64,000 nucleotides of DNA from Streptosporangiaceae bacterium (GCA_025934375.1 JAICYD010000002.1:62001-126000); one strand, 5' to 3'; positions 24,467 through 34,440 are shown, counted from the first letter of the stretch. The notes: generated from the letters alone by a model not told the origin. Made by a program: numbers and translations.

Positions 24467-25918
24467 ATGAACGGGCCAGCAGAGAGCAGCGGGCCTCGCA
24501 CGCTCGCGGAGAAAATCTGGGCCTCCCACGTGGTGCGCAGCGCCGATGGCGAGCCTGACCTGCTCTATATCGACCTGCACCTTGTGCACGAGGTCACGAG
24601 CCCGCAGGCGTTTGACGGGCTCCGCGCCGCCGGGCGGAAGGTCCGGCGGCCGGACCTGACGATCGCCACCGAGGATCACAACGTCCCGACGACCGGGATC
24701 ACCGGGCCGGGCGTCCCGCTGATCGGCCCCGGCTCCCCGGTCACCGACCCCGTCTCCCGGACGCAGGTGCAGGCGCTTCGCAAGAACGCCGAGGAGTTCG
24801 ACATCCGGCTGTACCCGATGGGGGACGCCGGGCAGGGCATCGTCCACGTGATCGGCCCGCAGATGGGCCTGACCCAGCCAGGGCTGACGATCGTCTGCGG
24901 CGACTCGCACACCTCGACGCACGGGGCGATGGGCGCCCTGGCCTTCGGCATCGGAACCTCCGAGGTGGAGCACGTCCTGGCGACCCAGACGCTGCCGTCG
25001 GTCAAGCCCAAGACCATGGCGATCACCGTGGACGGGGCGCTGCCCGAGGGCGTGTCCGCCAAGGACCTGATCCTGGCCATCATCGCCCAGGTCGGCACCG
25101 GCGGCGGCCAGGGCTTCATCGTCGAGTACCGCGGCGCGGCGATCCGGGCGCTGTCCATGGAAGGACGCCTCACGGTCTGCAACATGTCGATCGAGTTCGG
25201 CGCGCGGGCCGGCCTGATCGCCCCCGACGAGGTGACCTTCGAATACCTCAAGGGCCGCCCGCACGCCCCGTCCGGGGCCGAGTGGGACGCGGCGGTCGCG
25301 TACTGGAGGACGCTGGCCTCCGACGAGGACGCCGTCTTCGACGCGGAGGTCACCGTCGACGCCGCCGCGCTGGCGCCCTACGTGACGTGGGGGACGAACC
25401 CCGGCCAGGCGCTGCCGCTGTCGGCCGCGGTGCCCGACCCCGCCGCGATCGCCGACGCGGACGCGGCGCTGGCCGCCGAGCACGCGCTGGCCTACATGGG
25501 CCTGGCCGCGGGAACCCCGCTGCGGGACGTCAAGGTGGACACCGTGTTCGTCGGCTCGTGCACCAACGGGCGGCTCTCGGACCTGCGGGCCGCCGCCGAG
25601 GTGCTGCGCGGCCGGCAGGTCGCCGACGGCGTCCGGATGCTGGTCGTGCCCGGCTCGATGGAGGTCCGCCGGCTCGCCGAGGAAGAGGGCCTGCACGAGG
25701 TGTTCACCACGGCGGGCGCCGAGTGGCGGTCGGCCGGCTGCTCGATGTGCCTGGCCATGAACCCCGACAAGCTGGCCCCCGGCGAGCGCAGCGCGTCCAC
25801 GTCCAACCGCAATTTCGAGGGCCGCCAGGGCAAGGGCGGCCGCACCCACCTGGTATCGCCGGCCGTTGCCGCCGCCACCGCCGTCACCGGCCGGCTGGCC
25901 GCCCCGGCCGACCTGTAA
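24467..25918 (+). CDS. leuC: 3-isopropylmalate dehydratase large subunit
   Basis: LeuC and LeuD interconvert 2- and 3-isopropylmalate in leucine biosynthesis (483 aa). Aconitase-family motifs are [18 protein letters not shown] (active-site region) and the three cluster Cys residues in VGSCTNGR and [11 protein letters not shown]. The ATG at 24467 is chosen because AAAGGAG (24451-24457) is nine bases upstream; the ATG at 24458 touches that site and is unlikely. It is 11 bases upstream of leuD and divergent from ndgR. Confidence 0.96.
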   Translation: MNGPAESSGPRTLAEKIWASHVVRSADGEPDLLYIDLHLVHEVTSPQAFDGLRAAGRKVRRPDLTIATEDHNVPTTGITGPGVPLIGPGSPVTDPVSRTQVQALRKNAEEFDIRLYPMGDAGQGIVHVIGPQMGLTQPGLTIVCGDSHTSTHGAMGALAFGIGTSEVEHVLATQTLPSVKPKTMAITVDGALPEGVSAKDLILAIIAQVGTGGGQGFIVEYRGAAIRALSMEGRLTVCNMSIEFGARAGLIAPDEVTFEYLKGRPHAPSGAEWDAAVAYWRTLASDEDAVFDAEVTVDAAALAPYVTWGTNPGQALPLSAAVPDPAAIADADAALAAEHALAYMGLAAGTPLRDVKVDTVFVGSCTNGRLSDLRAAAEVLRGRQVADGVRMLVVPGSMEVRRLAEEEGLHEVFTTAGAEWRSAGCSMCLAMNPDKLAPGERSASTSNRNFEGRQGKGGRTHLVSPAVAAATAVTGRLAAPADL

Positions 25919-25929
25919 GGGAGCCTCCC

Positions 25930-26532
25930 ATGCAACCATTCACGACGCACACGGGCCGCGCGGTGCCGCTGCGCCGCACCAACGTGGACACTGACCAGAT
26001 CATCCCGGCCTCCTACCTCAAGCGGGTCAGCCGCGATGGGTTCGGGGACGGCCTGTTCGCGGCCTGGCGCGAAGAACCGTCCTTTGTCCTCAACCAGCCG
26101 CGCTACGACGGGGCGACGATCCTGGTCGCGGGCCTGGACTTCGCCACCGGATCATCGCGTGAGCACGCCGTCTGGGCGCTCATGGACTACGGGTTCAAGG
26201 CGGTGATCGCCCCCCGGTTCGGGGACATCTTCCGCAACAACGCCACCAAGGCAGGGCTGCTGCCAGTGGTCCTGCACGAGAAGTCGGTCCTGGTGCTCCA
26301 GGAGGCGGCTGAGGAGGACCCGGCCCCGGAGATCACCGTGGACCTCACCGCCCGGGAGATCCGGGTGGACAGCGGTACCCACGGCGGCCTCGTCGCCCCC
26401 TTCGAGATCGACAACTACACCCGCTGGCGCCTGATGGAGGGCCTGGACGACATTGGCCTGACGCTGCGCCACGAAGATGCCATCTCCGCCTTCGAGGCCA
26501 CCCGTCCTGCCTGGCTCCCCGCCACCGCCTAG
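25930..26532 (+). CDS. leuD: 3-isopropylmalate dehydratase small subunit
   Basis: This 200-aa partner of LeuC has the typical N terminus ([20 protein letters not shown]), the [17 protein letters not shown] loop that contributes active-site residues, and [17 protein letters not shown]. The ATG at 25930 has a normal length for the family. The gene ends the leuCD operon. The G/C-rich sequence after the stop can form a short hairpin (around CTGCCGCCCCGGCGG) but lacks a U-run. Confidence 0.96.
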   Translation: MQPFTTHTGRAVPLRRTNVDTDQIIPASYLKRVSRDGFGDGLFAAWREEPSFVLNQPRYDGATILVAGLDFATGSSREHAVWALMDYGFKAVIAPRFGDIFRNNATKAGLLPVVLHEKSVLVLQEAAEEDPAPEITVDLTAREIRVDSGTHGGLVAPFEIDNYTRWRLMEGLDDIGLTLRHEDAISAFEATRPAWLPATA

Positions 26533-26642
26533 CCGGCCGGGTCCTGCCGCCCCGGCGGGCCCCCAACGAGGTCACCCTCTACGCCAGCGGCCGGCCCCCG
26601 CATCGCGGCCCGGCCGTCACCATGAGGCCGCCAGCGTGCCAT

Positions 26643-26880
26643 GCGGGTCGCTGGCGCCATAGCCATGCCCCGCGAGAGGGCGAATCCGGGGCGCTGGCCA
26701 TCTAGCCCTGATAAGTGCCGGGTCAATGGCCCTTCTGCCACGGTAACCCTGGCGGTCGCTGGCCCTCCAGACACGGATAGAGCGGGTCAATGGCCCTTTA
26801 GCCCGGAAACGGCTTCGGGTGGGTGGCCACCCCGCCCCGGAATGACTCCGGGCCGCCCGCGCCATCGCCACGGAACGAGG
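26643..26880. repeat. Array of seven imperfect 31-43-bp repeats between leuD and hup
   Basis: Unit starts are at 26643, 26686, 26718, 26751, 26782, 26815 and 26847, so after the first interval (43) the period is 31-33 bases. The shared core is about CGGGTC(AA/GC)TGGCCCT(N)TAGCC(N)CGG; the units at 26718 and 26782 share GGGTCAATGGCCCTT exactly. The 750-bp gap (26533-27283) has no convincing gene. Peptides in any frame would be short and low-complexity. No T-rich or spacer-like structure suggests CRISPR. Confidence 0.7.
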
Positions 26881-27283
26881 CGCCTTGATGGCAGTCTGTA
26901 GGGCATTCGGGTTCGCAGGCAACATGCGGTCGCCACAACGGCACTCGAGAGTACCTCTGAAACCAGGGAGGCGTAAGAGTCCAGTGGGATCACGGGCGTG
27001 CCCCTGGTTGGGCGGCTGGCGGGCGCATGGCCCGGCGCCATCGGGGTAGACGTCAGCCCATGGAACCCGTAGGAATCGCCGGCCGTGCCGCCCTGCTGGG
27101 CGGTTTTGCCCTATATGTTCGATTTTTCTGACGCTAAGCCCTCTGAACTGGGCCGACACGGCGGCTATTTTGTGCAAGGGTTATTGTGTAGCGAAGCCCG
27201 ATCACCTAATTTCGGGCAGGTAAGGGGTCGAGACCTAGGCGTGGCGCCGGGGGCGGCCTCCCTGGGGGAACGCAGGAGAGAAT

Positions 27284-27619
27284 ATGAACAAGCGTGATCT
27301 GATCGACGCGATCTCGGGCCGGCTGGGGGACAAGAAGTCGGCAACCGAGGCGCTCAACGCCGTTCTCGAGACGATCCAGTCGGCGGTGGCTAGTGGCGAC
27401 AAGGTCGCCATCACTGGCTTCGGGGTCTTCGAGAAGAGCGAACGGCCGGCCCGCACGGCTCGCAACCCAGCGACCGGCGACCCGATTCAAGTGGCCGCAT
27501 CCTCGGTTCCGAAGTTCCGCCCCGGAGCGGACTTCAAGGCACTCGTCAATGGCACGAGCGGCGGCGCCTCTAAGCCGGCCGCGAAGGCTCCGGCGAAGTC
27601 TGGCGCGAAAAAGAAGTAA
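27284..27619 (+). CDS. hup: HU-family DNA-binding protein
   Basis: A histone-like nucleoid protein (111 aa). Residues 1-90 form the HU fold: MNKRDLIDAISGRLGDKKSA, the core GFGVFEKSERPARTARNPATG with the arm that grips DNA, and VPKFRPGADFK. A short Ala/Lys/Pro tail (AAKAPAKSGAKKK) is much shorter than the Lys-rich tail of HupB/HupS proteins, so it is closer to HupA length. The ATG is preceded by AGGAGAG. It occupies the same place, after leuCD, as a hup gene in Streptomyces. Confidence 0.95.
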   Translation: MNKRDLIDAISGRLGDKKSATEALNAVLETIQSAVASGDKVAITGFGVFEKSERPARTARNPATGDPIQVAASSVPKFRPGADFKALVNGTSGGASKPAAKAPAKSGAKKK

Positions 27620-27629
27620 CGCATGAATT

Positions 27630-27680
27630 GACGGGCGGCGGCACGGGGGTTCAGTTTCCCTTGCCGCCGCCCGTCGTTCT
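27630..27680 (+). terminator. Terminator of hup
   Basis: GACGGGCGGCGGCA (27630-27643) pairs perfectly with TGCCGCCGCCCGTC (27662-27675), 10 bases after the hup stop, followed by GTTCT. It may also serve the converging ddl gene. Confidence 0.8.
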
Positions 27681-27993
27681 CACACGCACTGCCCGTTCGG
27701 TGATGGCGCCCGGCGCCAGGCCGAGCACATGGTCATGCGATGATTTCACGTGCGCGGAGCACAGGCGGCAGTTGTCCCGTCCCGCGTAGCCGCAGCACGG
27801 GCTCGCGTGAGCCAAATTTAGAGATAGACCCCGAACCAGCCCGTGGCCAATGTCGTCTTGGAGTATGTATCCAACTAGCCGGGGCACGGGGACGGGGAAC
27901 ATCATGAACCGGGGACGCAGCACTGCCATCGCATCCATTCTGACTGTAAACGCCTCTCGGCGACCACGCTCCTCGGCCACACTGCCCGCGCGG
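27681..27993. other. Gap between hup and ddl
   Basis: A 109-codon minus-strand frame (27651-27980) covers this gap and contains Cys/His-rich CCGYAGRDNCRLCSAH, but it has a weak GTG start, no ribosome site, and runs into the hup terminator. I do not call it a gene, though a small zinc-binding protein or a decayed gene is not excluded. Confidence 0.3.
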
Positions 27994-29133
27994 TTACCGC
28001 GGGCCGCCTTGCTTGGCGAGGGCGGTCGCGATGATGCGGTCGATGAGCCGCGGCAGCGGCAGGCCGGTAGCGACCCACATCTTGGGGAAGCCTGAGGCGG
28101 GCGTCATTCCCGGCATCGTGTTGATCTCGTTGACCAAGACGGTGCCATCGCTGGCGTAGAAGCAGTCCACCCGGGCCAGGCCCTCGCACGAGATCGCGTC
28201 GAAGGCGGCGCACGACAGCTGCCGGACGAGCGTGATGGCCTCCGGCGGGATCGGCGCGGGGATCTGCATCCCGGTCTCCTCGCCCAGGTACTTGGCCTCG
28301 AAGTCGTACCACGTCGAATGCGGGTCCACGATGACCTGGCCGGGCAGGCTCGCCTCCGCCGGGCCTCCGTCGAGGCCCTCAAGGACCGCGCACTCGACCT
28401 CGACGCCGTCGATCGCCGCCTCGACCAGGACCTTGCGGTCATGCTGGCGCGCGTTCTCCACCGCGTCCTCCAGCTCCTCGGGAGACTCCACGCGCGAGGT
28501 CCCGATGGAGGACCCGCCCCGGGCGGGCTTGACGAACACCGGGTAGCCGAGCGTCTCGGTGATCTCGTCGAGCACCCGCTTGCGGGCCGGCGACGTCCAG
28601 TCCGGGTCCCGGACGACCACGTACGGGCCGATGGGCAGGCCACGCGCCGCGAACAGCAGCTTCATGTACTCCTTGTCCATGCCCACCGCGCTGGCCAAGA
28701 CGCCCGCGCCCGCGTACCGGATGCCCGCCATCTCCAGCAGTCCCTGGATCGTCCCGTCCTCGCCGAACGTCCCGTGCAGCAGTGGCAGCACCACGTCCAC
28801 CTCGCCCAGGCCGGGCGGCAGGGACGCCGGGCCGGTCACGACCAGCGCCTCGCCGCCCGGACCGCCCGCCGGGGTAAACCGCGGCGCGATGGACACCCCG
28901 GGCTCGGCGACGTCCTCCACCGAAGGCAGCGCTGAACCGCCGAGCGCCAGCCGCGCCGGGTCACCGGAGGTCAGCACCCACCGCCCGTCGCGGGCGATGC
29001 CGATCGGCAGGACGTCGTAGCGGTCCCGGTCAATGGCGCCCAGCACAAGCCCGGCGCTCGCGCACGACACCGCGTGCTCCGCGCTCCGGCCTCCGAACAC
29101 CACGGCGACCCTGGTCTTCCGCTGCTCGCTCAC
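27994..29133 (-). CDS. ddl: D-alanine--D-alanine ligase
   Basis: This ATP-grasp enzyme (379 aa) makes D-Ala-D-Ala for peptidoglycan in the cytoplasm. Motifs are VAVVFGGRSAEHAVSC, LPLLHGTFGEDGTIQGLLE, the ATP-binding lysine region PVFVKPARGGSSIGTSRV, ARVDCFYASDGTVLVNEINTMPGMT and the Mg-binding Glu/Asn in it. The GTG at 29133 is preceded by GGAGG five bases upstream, and the longer upstream frame carries no family sequence. It belongs with gpsA and plsC on the same strand. It converges with hup. Confidence 0.95.
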   Translation of the reverse strand: MSEQRKTRVAVVFGGRSAEHAVSCASAGLVLGAIDRDRYDVLPIGIARDGRWVLTSGDPARLALGGSALPSVEDVAEPGVSIAPRFTPAGGPGGEALVVTGPASLPPGLGEVDVVLPLLHGTFGEDGTIQGLLEMAGIRYAGAGVLASAVGMDKEYMKLLFAARGLPIGPYVVVRDPDWTSPARKRVLDEITETLGYPVFVKPARGGSSIGTSRVESPEELEDAVENARQHDRKVLVEAAIDGVEVECAVLEGLDGGPAEASLPGQVIVDPHSTWYDFEAKYLGEETGMQIPAPIPPEAITLVRQLSCAAFDAISCEGLARVDCFYASDGTVLVNEINTMPGMTPASGFPKMWVATGLPLPRLIDRIIATALAKQGGPR

Positions 29134-29286
29134 GCCTACCTCCGCTTGGCCGCTACCGCAGTTCAGTCCCCCGATGGTAGTAGCTGCCCGGCATCCGGCA
29201 CGTTCCAACGCCGTTTCGTGCGCATGCTCACAAGGCAACCCCCATCGGGGGCCATCCAGGCCGAAGGCGCCGGGATTCCGCAGCCG

Positions 29287-30516
29287 TTACGGGCGGCCCA
29301 GGGACTCCAGGGCCACGTAGGCGTCGGAGATGAGGTCCTCGGAGTCTTCCAGGCCGATGGAGAACCGCACCGCGCCCGGGTCGATCCCGGCGGCGGCCAG
29401 CGCGCGGTCATCGAGCTGACGGTGCGTCGTCGACGGGACATGCGAGACCAGCGTGCGGGTCCCCCCCAGCGAGGTGGCCACCGAGGCTAGCCGCAGCTTG
29501 TCGACGAACGCCATCCCCGCCTCGCGCCCGCCGAACGGCGTCACTGTCACGATCGCGCCGAACCGGACCCCTTCCGGCCCGGCGTCGAACAACCGCCTGG
29601 CCAGCTCATGCTGCGGGTGCGTTCCCAGGCCCGGGTAGTCAACCCGCAGCACCGCGGGGTGGCGGGCGAGCGTGGCGGCGAACACCGACGCGGTCGCGGA
29701 CTGCCTGCGCACCCGCACCGGCAGCGTCTCCAGCCCCCGGCGCAGCAAGAACGCGTCATCGGGGGACAGCGACCCGCCGGTGTCGACGCGGACCGACCGG
29801 ATCTGGCTGATCAGCTCGATCTGCCCGGTGACCACGCCGCCGGTGACGTCGGAGTGCCCGCCGATGTACTTGGTGGCTGAGTGGATCACCAGGTCGGCGC
29901 CGTGCTCCAGCGGCCGGCAGATCACCGGCGGCGCGAGCGTGGAGTCCACCACCAGCAGCGCGCCGGTGTTATGGGCCAGGTCGGCGAGCTTGCGCAGGTC
30001 GGGCACGGCCGTCGTCGGGTTGGCGATCGTCTCGGCGTACACGATCCGGGTCGCCGGCCGCATCGCCGCCCGCACGGCTTCCAGGTCCGCGATATCCACG
30101 AAGGACGTCTCCACGCCGAACCGGGACAGCAGGGTGTGCAGCAGGCTGTAAGTCCCCCCGTACACGGCCGCGGAGCAGACCACGTGGGCGCCGGTCCGCA
30201 GGAACGCCATCAAGACGCCGGAGATCGCCGCCATCCCCGACGCGAACCCCTGCGCGGCCGGCCAGCGGGAAAGGTTGGCCCCCTCCAGCGCGGCGACCGC
30301 GCGCGCGAACGCGTCGACGGTGGGGTTGTCGATCCGGCTGTAGCTGTAGCCGGGCACCTGGTCATTGAGGACCGCCGCGTACTCCGCCGCGCTGCCGAAC
30401 GCGAACGACGCCGTCCGGTGCACCGGAGTGCCGACCGGCCGCTGGGCGGGGTCGGGCGGCGGCGGCAGGTGCACCGCGCGGGTGTTCTCGCCAAGTTGCC
30501 GACGGGCTATTTCCAC
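29287..30516 (-). CDS. Cys/Met metabolism PLP-dependent enzyme (cystathionine synthase/lyase family)
   Basis: A transsulfuration-family enzyme (409 aa). It contains the PLP lysine motif VIHSATKYIGGHSDVTGG, the ASGMAAIS region, the PLP-stacking motif ETIANPTT, and the late HVPSTTHRQL. It could be a cystathionine gamma-synthase or -lyase, an O-acetylhomoserine sulfhydrylase or a methionine gamma-lyase; SYSRIDNPTVDAF is shared by the whole family, so I leave the reaction open. The GTG start is four bases from the gpsA stop, indicating cotranscription with gpsA. Confidence 0.85.
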   Translation of the reverse strand: MEIARRQLGENTRAVHLPPPPDPAQRPVGTPVHRTASFAFGSAAEYAAVLNDQVPGYSYSRIDNPTVDAFARAVAALEGANLSRWPAAQGFASGMAAISGVLMAFLRTGAHVVCSAAVYGGTYSLLHTLLSRFGVETSFVDIADLEAVRAAMRPATRIVYAETIANPTTAVPDLRKLADLAHNTGALLVVDSTLAPPVICRPLEHGADLVIHSATKYIGGHSDVTGGVVTGQIELISQIRSVRVDTGGSLSPDDAFLLRRGLETLPVRVRRQSATASVFAATLARHPAVLRVDYPGLGTHPQHELARRLFDAGPEGVRFGAIVTVTPFGGREAGMAFVDKLRLASVATSLGGTRTLVSHVPSTTHRQLDDRALAAAGIDPGAVRFSIGLEDSEDLISDAYVALESLGRP

Positions 30517-30519
30517 GAA

Positions 30520-31524
30520 TCAGGCTCCATACCATTCCGGTTTGGCTGAACGTGACGCTAGCACCGACGCGGCCTCCCTGATGGGCAGCTTGTCGGCAAT
30601 CACCGCGGCGACCACTTCGGTGATCGGCATCTCCACCCCGTGCTTGCGGGCCAGCTCCAGCACGGGCGCGTGCGACGTAACGCCCTCGGCGGTCTGCCCG
30701 GTGGCCGCCAGGGCGGCGGCGGTAGTCATGCCCTGGCCGAGGTGCTGGCCGAACGTCCGGTTCCGCGACAGCGGCGAGCTGCACGTCGCCACCAGGTCGC
30801 CCATCCCGGCCAGGCCCGCGAACGTCCGCGGGTCGGCTCCCATCGCCTCGCCGAGCCGGGCCATCTCGGCTAGGCCCCGGGTGATGAGCGTCGCCTTGGT
30901 GTTGTCGCCCAGGCCCAGCGTGACCGCGATCCCGACCGCGACCGCGATGATGTTCTTCACCGTCCCCCCCAGTTCGCAGCCGACCACGTCGGTGTTCCAG
31001 TACGGGCGGAAGTACGGCGTGTGGCAGGCCGTCTGCAGCGCCTGCGCGCCTTCCTCGTCCGCGCACGCCACCACGGTCGCCGCGAACTGCCGCTCGGCGA
31101 TCTCGCGGGCCAGGTTCGGGCCGGACACGACGGCCACCTGCGACTCCGCCAGGCCCAGGACGTCGACGATGACCTGGCTCATCCGCGCGCAGGTGCCCAG
31201 CTCGATGCCCTTCATCAGGCTCACGAGCAGCGCGCCCGGCGGCAGCAGCGGTTCCCACGCGGCCAGCGACGATCGCAGCGTCTGGGCCGGCACCGCGAGC
31301 ACTACCAGCTCGGCCGCGGACAGGGCCGCGGCCGGGTCATCCGTCGCGACGAGCGTGCCCGGCAGCGTGATGCCAGGCAAGTAGCGCGGGTTCTCCCGCG
31401 TCGCGCTCACCGCCCCGGCGATGCCCGGGTCGCGTGCCCACAGCACGGTCGGCGTGCCGGCATCGCTGAGGATTTGGGCGAACGTCGTCCCCCACGACCC
31501 CGCCCCCATCACGGTTGCCCTCAC
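30520..31524 (-). CDS. gpsA: NAD(P)H-dependent glycerol-3-phosphate dehydrogenase
   Basis: GpsA makes sn-glycerol 3-phosphate for phospholipids from dihydroxyacetone phosphate (334 aa). The N-terminal Rossmann motif is [13 protein letters not shown], followed by [21 protein letters not shown], the catalytic-lysine helix [31 protein letters not shown] and the late TAEGVTSH. The GTG at 31524 overlaps the plsC stop (GTGA). Cotranscription with plsC groups two consecutive phospholipid steps. Confidence 0.95.
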   Translation of the reverse strand: MRATVMGAGSWGTTFAQILSDAGTPTVLWARDPGIAGAVSATRENPRYLPGITLPGTLVATDDPAAALSAAELVVLAVPAQTLRSSLAAWEPLLPPGALLVSLMKGIELGTCARMSQVIVDVLGLAESQVAVVSGPNLAREIAERQFAATVVACADEEGAQALQTACHTPYFRPYWNTDVVGCELGGTVKNIIAVAVGIAVTLGLGDNTKATLITRGLAEMARLGEAMGADPRTFAGLAGMGDLVATCSSPLSRNRTFGQHLGQGMTTAAALAATGQTAEGVTSHAPVLELARKHGVEMPITEVVAAVIADKLPIREAASVLASRSAKPEWYGA

Positions 31525-32288
31525 GCGTCGGCCGGCCCGTCCGCGGGAAGGGGCTGAGCTGGCGAGGTAGCGAGGCTCGTTGCCGCTGAAGTAGCCGGAT
31601 CGTAGGGCACGGCAGGTGGCTCCTCGCCCCGCAGGCCCGCCACCAGGCCGGTGACGTCCGCCATGATCGCGGCGGTGGCCTCCCGCAGCGCCGTCCCGGT
31701 CAGCCGCCCGCCCTCCCACTTCGACAGGTCGACCGGCGGGCCGGCTACCGTGCGAACGGTCTTGCGCGGGAACAGCTTCAAGTCCTTACTGCCGTACCGG
31801 AGGATGTGGTGGGTACCCCAGTGCGCGACCGGGATCACCGGGGCGCCGGACGTCAGCGCCAGCCGGGCCACGCCGGTCTTGGCGACCATCGGCCACAGGT
31901 CCGGGTCGCGGCTCGCGGTCGACTCCGGGTAGACGACCACCGCGGCCCCCCTGGCCAGCGCCTGCTCAGCCTGCTTGAGCACGAGCGCGGCGTCCGCCCG
32001 GCCGCGGTGCACCGGAAGCTGGCCGGCCTTGTGCAGGAACCACCCGATGAACGTGACGTTGAACATCGACGACTTGATCATGAACGTCGGATACCGGCCG
32101 TTAGCCTGAAGGAAGAGGGCGTCCGTTCCCCAGTCCACGTAGGAGACGTGGTTGGGGGCGATGATGACCGGCCCCTTCCGGGGAATGTTCTCCGTGCCCG
32201 ACCACTTGTTCCTGATCAAGGTCGTAAGCAGGGGCCGCAGCACAATGACGGAGATCAGCCGCCAGGTCGGCGAGTAAGCCTTGGTCAT
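31521..32288 (-). CDS. plsC: 1-acyl-sn-glycerol-3-phosphate acyltransferase family protein
   Basis: This membrane-associated PlsC-family acyltransferase (255 aa) makes phosphatidic acid. The catalytic motif is NHVSYVD (NHX4D), GQLPVHRG is the next block, and the third block reads [11 protein letters not shown] where most members have FPEGTRS; the Glu is kept. Block four is [11 protein letters not shown] Pro/Ala/Thr-rich tail ends the protein. ATG 32288 has a normal N terminus with one hydrophobic segment. It overlaps gpsA and is divergent from cofC. Confidence 0.9.
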   Translation of the reverse strand: MTKAYSPTWRLISVIVLRPLLTTLIRNKWSGTENIPRKGPVIIAPNHVSYVDWGTDALFLQANGRYPTFMIKSSMFNVTFIGWFLHKAGQLPVHRGRADAALVLKQAEQALARGAAVVVYPESTASRDPDLWPMVAKTGVARLALTSGAPVIPVAHWGTHHILRYGSKDLKLFPRKTVRTVAGPPVDLSKWEGGRLTGTALREATAAIMADVTGLVAGLRGEEPPAVPYDPATSAATSLATSPAQPLPADGPADA

Positions 32289-32338
32289 CTAGGGGGCCTA
32301 GTCATTTTCGTCTCCGCGATACGTAGGTGATCACCTTG

Positions 32339-32977
32339 GTGTGGACAGTAGTAATCCCTGTCAAGGTACTAGCCCGCGCCAAGTCGCGGCTGGAGGTCTT
32401 GGCTGGTCCGCGGCGCGGTGAGCTTGCCCTCGCGATGGCTGCCGACACGGTGATGGCGGTCCTTGACTGCCCCGATGTCGCGCGGGTACTCGTCGTGACT
32501 TCCGATGAGCTAACCGGGCACGAACTGGCGTCACTGGGCGTGAGCGTGGCCAGCGACGAACCGGACGGCGGGCTCAACGCCGCCCTGGAGCACGGCGCGC
32601 GCATCGCCGCCCAGAACTGGCCGGGGACCGGGACCGCGGCGCTGTCGGCGGACCTGCCCGCTCTGCGCGAGCCGGAGCTCAGCCGGGCGCTGCGGGCCGC
32701 CTCGGCCCTGCCGCCCGACCGCGCGGCGTTCGTCGCCGACGAGCAGGGCGTGGGGACCACCCTGTACGCGGCGCCGCCCGGAGCGGCGTTCCGGCCGATG
32801 TTCGGCGGGGCCTCCCGCCGGCGGCACGCGGCCAGCGGGGCCAGCGAACTGCTGCTCGAGGGCATACCAGGGCTGCGCCGGGACGTGGACACGCCAGCGG
32901 ACCTGCGCGCGGCGGTCGCCTTGGGCGTGGGCACGCGCACGATGGCGGTCGCTGAGGATCTGCTCGGCGTGGCGTAG
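32339..32977 (+). CDS. cofC: 2-phospho-L-lactate/phosphoenolpyruvate guanylyltransferase (F420 biosynthesis)
   Basis: This nucleotidyltransferase (212 aa; also called FbiD in actinobacteria) activates phosphoenolpyruvate or phospholactate with GTP at the start of F420 side-chain assembly. Motifs are WTVVIPVKVLARAKSRL at the N terminus (nucleotide-binding lysines), LSADLPALREPEL (the metal-binding Asp pair of this fold), and DEQGVGTTLYAAPPGAAFRPMFGG. GTG 32339 is chosen because AGGTGA lies eight bases upstream and the family begins with this sequence; a GTG at 32327 lacks a ribosome site. Confidence 0.9.
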   Translation: MWTVVIPVKVLARAKSRLEVLAGPRRGELALAMAADTVMAVLDCPDVARVLVVTSDELTGHELASLGVSVASDEPDGGLNAALEHGARIAAQNWPGTGTAALSADLPALREPELSRALRAASALPPDRAAFVADEQGVGTTLYAAPPGAAFRPMFGGASRRRHAASGASELLLEGIPGLRRDVDTPADLRAAVALGVGTRTMAVAEDLLGVA

Positions 32978-32984
32978 GCGGCGC

Positions 32985-33248
32985 CTACTCGATGGGCTGG
33001 CCAGAACCGCTCGAGTTGATGTGCACCACAGGGCAGGTCAGCGTCCGGGTTATCCCCGCGACGGCCTGTATCTGCGCCGCGACCAGCTTGCCGAGCTCGT
33101 CCATGTTCTCGGCTTTCGCGCGGACAATGACGTCGTAGGGGCCGGTGACATCCTCCGCCTCCGTGACTCCGGGGATCTCCGCGATCTGCCGGGCCACGTC
33201 GGCGGCTTTGCCGACCTCTGTCTGGACGAGGATGTAAGCCTGCACCAT
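32985..33248 (-). CDS. Lrp/AsnC ligand-binding domain protein without DNA-binding domain
   Basis: This 87-aa protein consists of only the RAM/AsnC C-terminal beta-alpha-beta domain: AYILVQTEVGKAADVARQI, then VTGPYDVIVRAKAENMDELGKLV. No helix-turn-helix is present, and AGGAGG just before ATG 33248 shows this is a complete gene. Such stand-alone domains are common in actinobacteria and probably oligomerise and bind amino acids. It converges with cofC and is divergent from thiL. Confidence 0.88.
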   Translation of the reverse strand: MVQAYILVQTEVGKAADVARQIAEIPGVTEAEDVTGPYDVIVRAKAENMDELGKLVAAQIQAVAGITRTLTCPVVHINSSGSGQPIE

Positions 33249-33357
33249 GGCGTCCTCCTAAGGGGCAGAGTAGGTCAACTGCCCCTGGAAGCGCCACGCT
33301 ACCGTAATGGTCCAGACCGGTTGAGCACCTGGGCACAGTTTGGGAGGACTAACACCC

Positions 33358-34404
33358 GTGAAACCGGACGACGGTTCGCCCCCGGCTGGCCGTAGCCTGG
33401 GCGAGCTGGGTGAGTTCGGCCTGATCAACGCGCTCGCCGCGCGGTTGCCGGCCAGCCCGGCCGCGATCGTGGGCATCGGCGATGACTCGGCGGTGCTCGC
33501 CGCCCCGGACGGCAACGTCGTCGCGGCGGTCGACCTCCTGCTGGAAGGCCGGCACTTCCGGCGCGAATGGTCCTCCGGTCGCGACGTCGGCGTCAAGTCG
33601 GCCGCCCGCAGCCTGGCCGACATCGCCGCCATGGGCGCGGTGCCGACCGCGCTGCTCATCGCGCTGGCGGTGCCTGAGTCGCTCCCGGCGGACTGGGTGC
33701 TCGACTTCGCCTCCGGGGTCGCGGCCGAATGCGACCGCGCGGGCGCCGGCGTGGCGGGCGGTGACACCGCCCAGGCGGACTCGGTCATCGTGAGCGTGAC
33801 CGCGCTGGGCACGCTGCCGTCCGCTGCCGCCGCCGTCCGGCGTTCCGGGGCACGCCCCGGTGACGTCGTCGCGGTATCCGGGCCACTTGGCCACTCGGCG
33901 GCGGGGCTGGCGCTGCTCACGGCCGGGGTGGCCGGCCCCGGGAGCACGCCGGTTCCGGATGCCGGCCTGGCCGCGCTCGTCGCTGCGCACCTGCGGCCAT
34001 CGCCGCCGTACGCGGCCGGGATCGCGGCCGCCCGCCTCGGCGCCACGGCGATGATCGACACCAGCGACGGCCTGCTCGCCGACCTCGGCCACCTCGCCGA
34101 CGCGTCCGCGGTCGCCATTGACGTGTCAGCCGGCCAGCTGGCCCTTCCGGAGCCACTGCTCGCCGCCGCGCGACTTCTGGGGCGCGGCTCTTCATCCGCA
34201 ACGAATCCGGGTGTCCCCGCCGCGTTCCCAGCCGCGATGCAGTGGGTGCTGACCGGCGGCGAGGATCACGCGCTGGCCGCGACGTTCCCGCCCGGGGCCG
34301 CGCTCGCGGGGGACTGGCGGGTGATCGGCGTCGTGCGGTCCGGTTCGGGCGTAACCGTCGACGGCGAGCCGTACGCGGGTCCCCCCGGCTGGCGCCACTT
34401 TTAA
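33358..34404 (+). CDS. thiL: Thiamine-monophosphate kinase
   Basis: ThiL phosphorylates thiamine monophosphate to the diphosphate cofactor (348 aa). It has GIGDDSAVL with metal-binding Asp residues, the KSAARSLADIAAMGA segment, GGDTAQAD, GDVVAVSGPLGHSAAGL, MIDTSDGLLADL and TGGEDHALAATF. GTG 33358 has GGGAGGA nine bases upstream. No thiD or thiE lies nearby. A G-run/C-run element begins at the stop codon. Confidence 0.93.
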   Translation: MKPDDGSPPAGRSLGELGEFGLINALAARLPASPAAIVGIGDDSAVLAAPDGNVVAAVDLLLEGRHFRREWSSGRDVGVKSAARSLADIAAMGAVPTALLIALAVPESLPADWVLDFASGVAAECDRAGAGVAGGDTAQADSVIVSVTALGTLPSAAAAVRRSGARPGDVVAVSGPLGHSAAGLALLTAGVAGPGSTPVPDAGLAALVAAHLRPSPPYAAGIAAARLGATAMIDTSDGLLADLGHLADASAVAIDVSAGQLALPEPLLAAARLLGRGSSSATNPGVPAAFPAAMQWVLTGGEDHALAATFPPGAALAGDWRVIGVVRSGSGVTVDGEPYAGPPGWRHF

Positions 34405-34440
34405 TCTGGGGGGATAGGCACCCCCCCCAGGCCCCCCTGA
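34405..34440. repeat. Dispersed G-run/C-run element, copy C (may act as thiL terminator)
   Basis: TCTGGGGGG, ATAGGCA, CCCCCCCCAGG then CCCCCCTGA. The G-run pairs with the first C-run, forming a hairpin directly after the thiL stop. The next 80 bases (CCCCGGGAAACCGCCGGGCCCC) resemble the sequence after the element copy in mutM. Confidence 0.5.

Noticed and set aside
26643..26880. CRISPR array
   Set aside because: The repeats are contiguous and imperfect with no unique spacers, and no cas gene is present.
26641..26901. An 86-codon plus-strand frame over the 32-bp repeat array, with a weak 11-residue period
   Set aside because: The period comes from the DNA repeat; unit lengths of 31-33 and 43 bases break the codon register.
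27651..27980. A 109-codon minus-strand frame with a Cys-rich segment after hup
   Set aside because: Weak GTG start, no ribosome site, and it overlaps the hup terminator. Kept only as a note in the gap entry.
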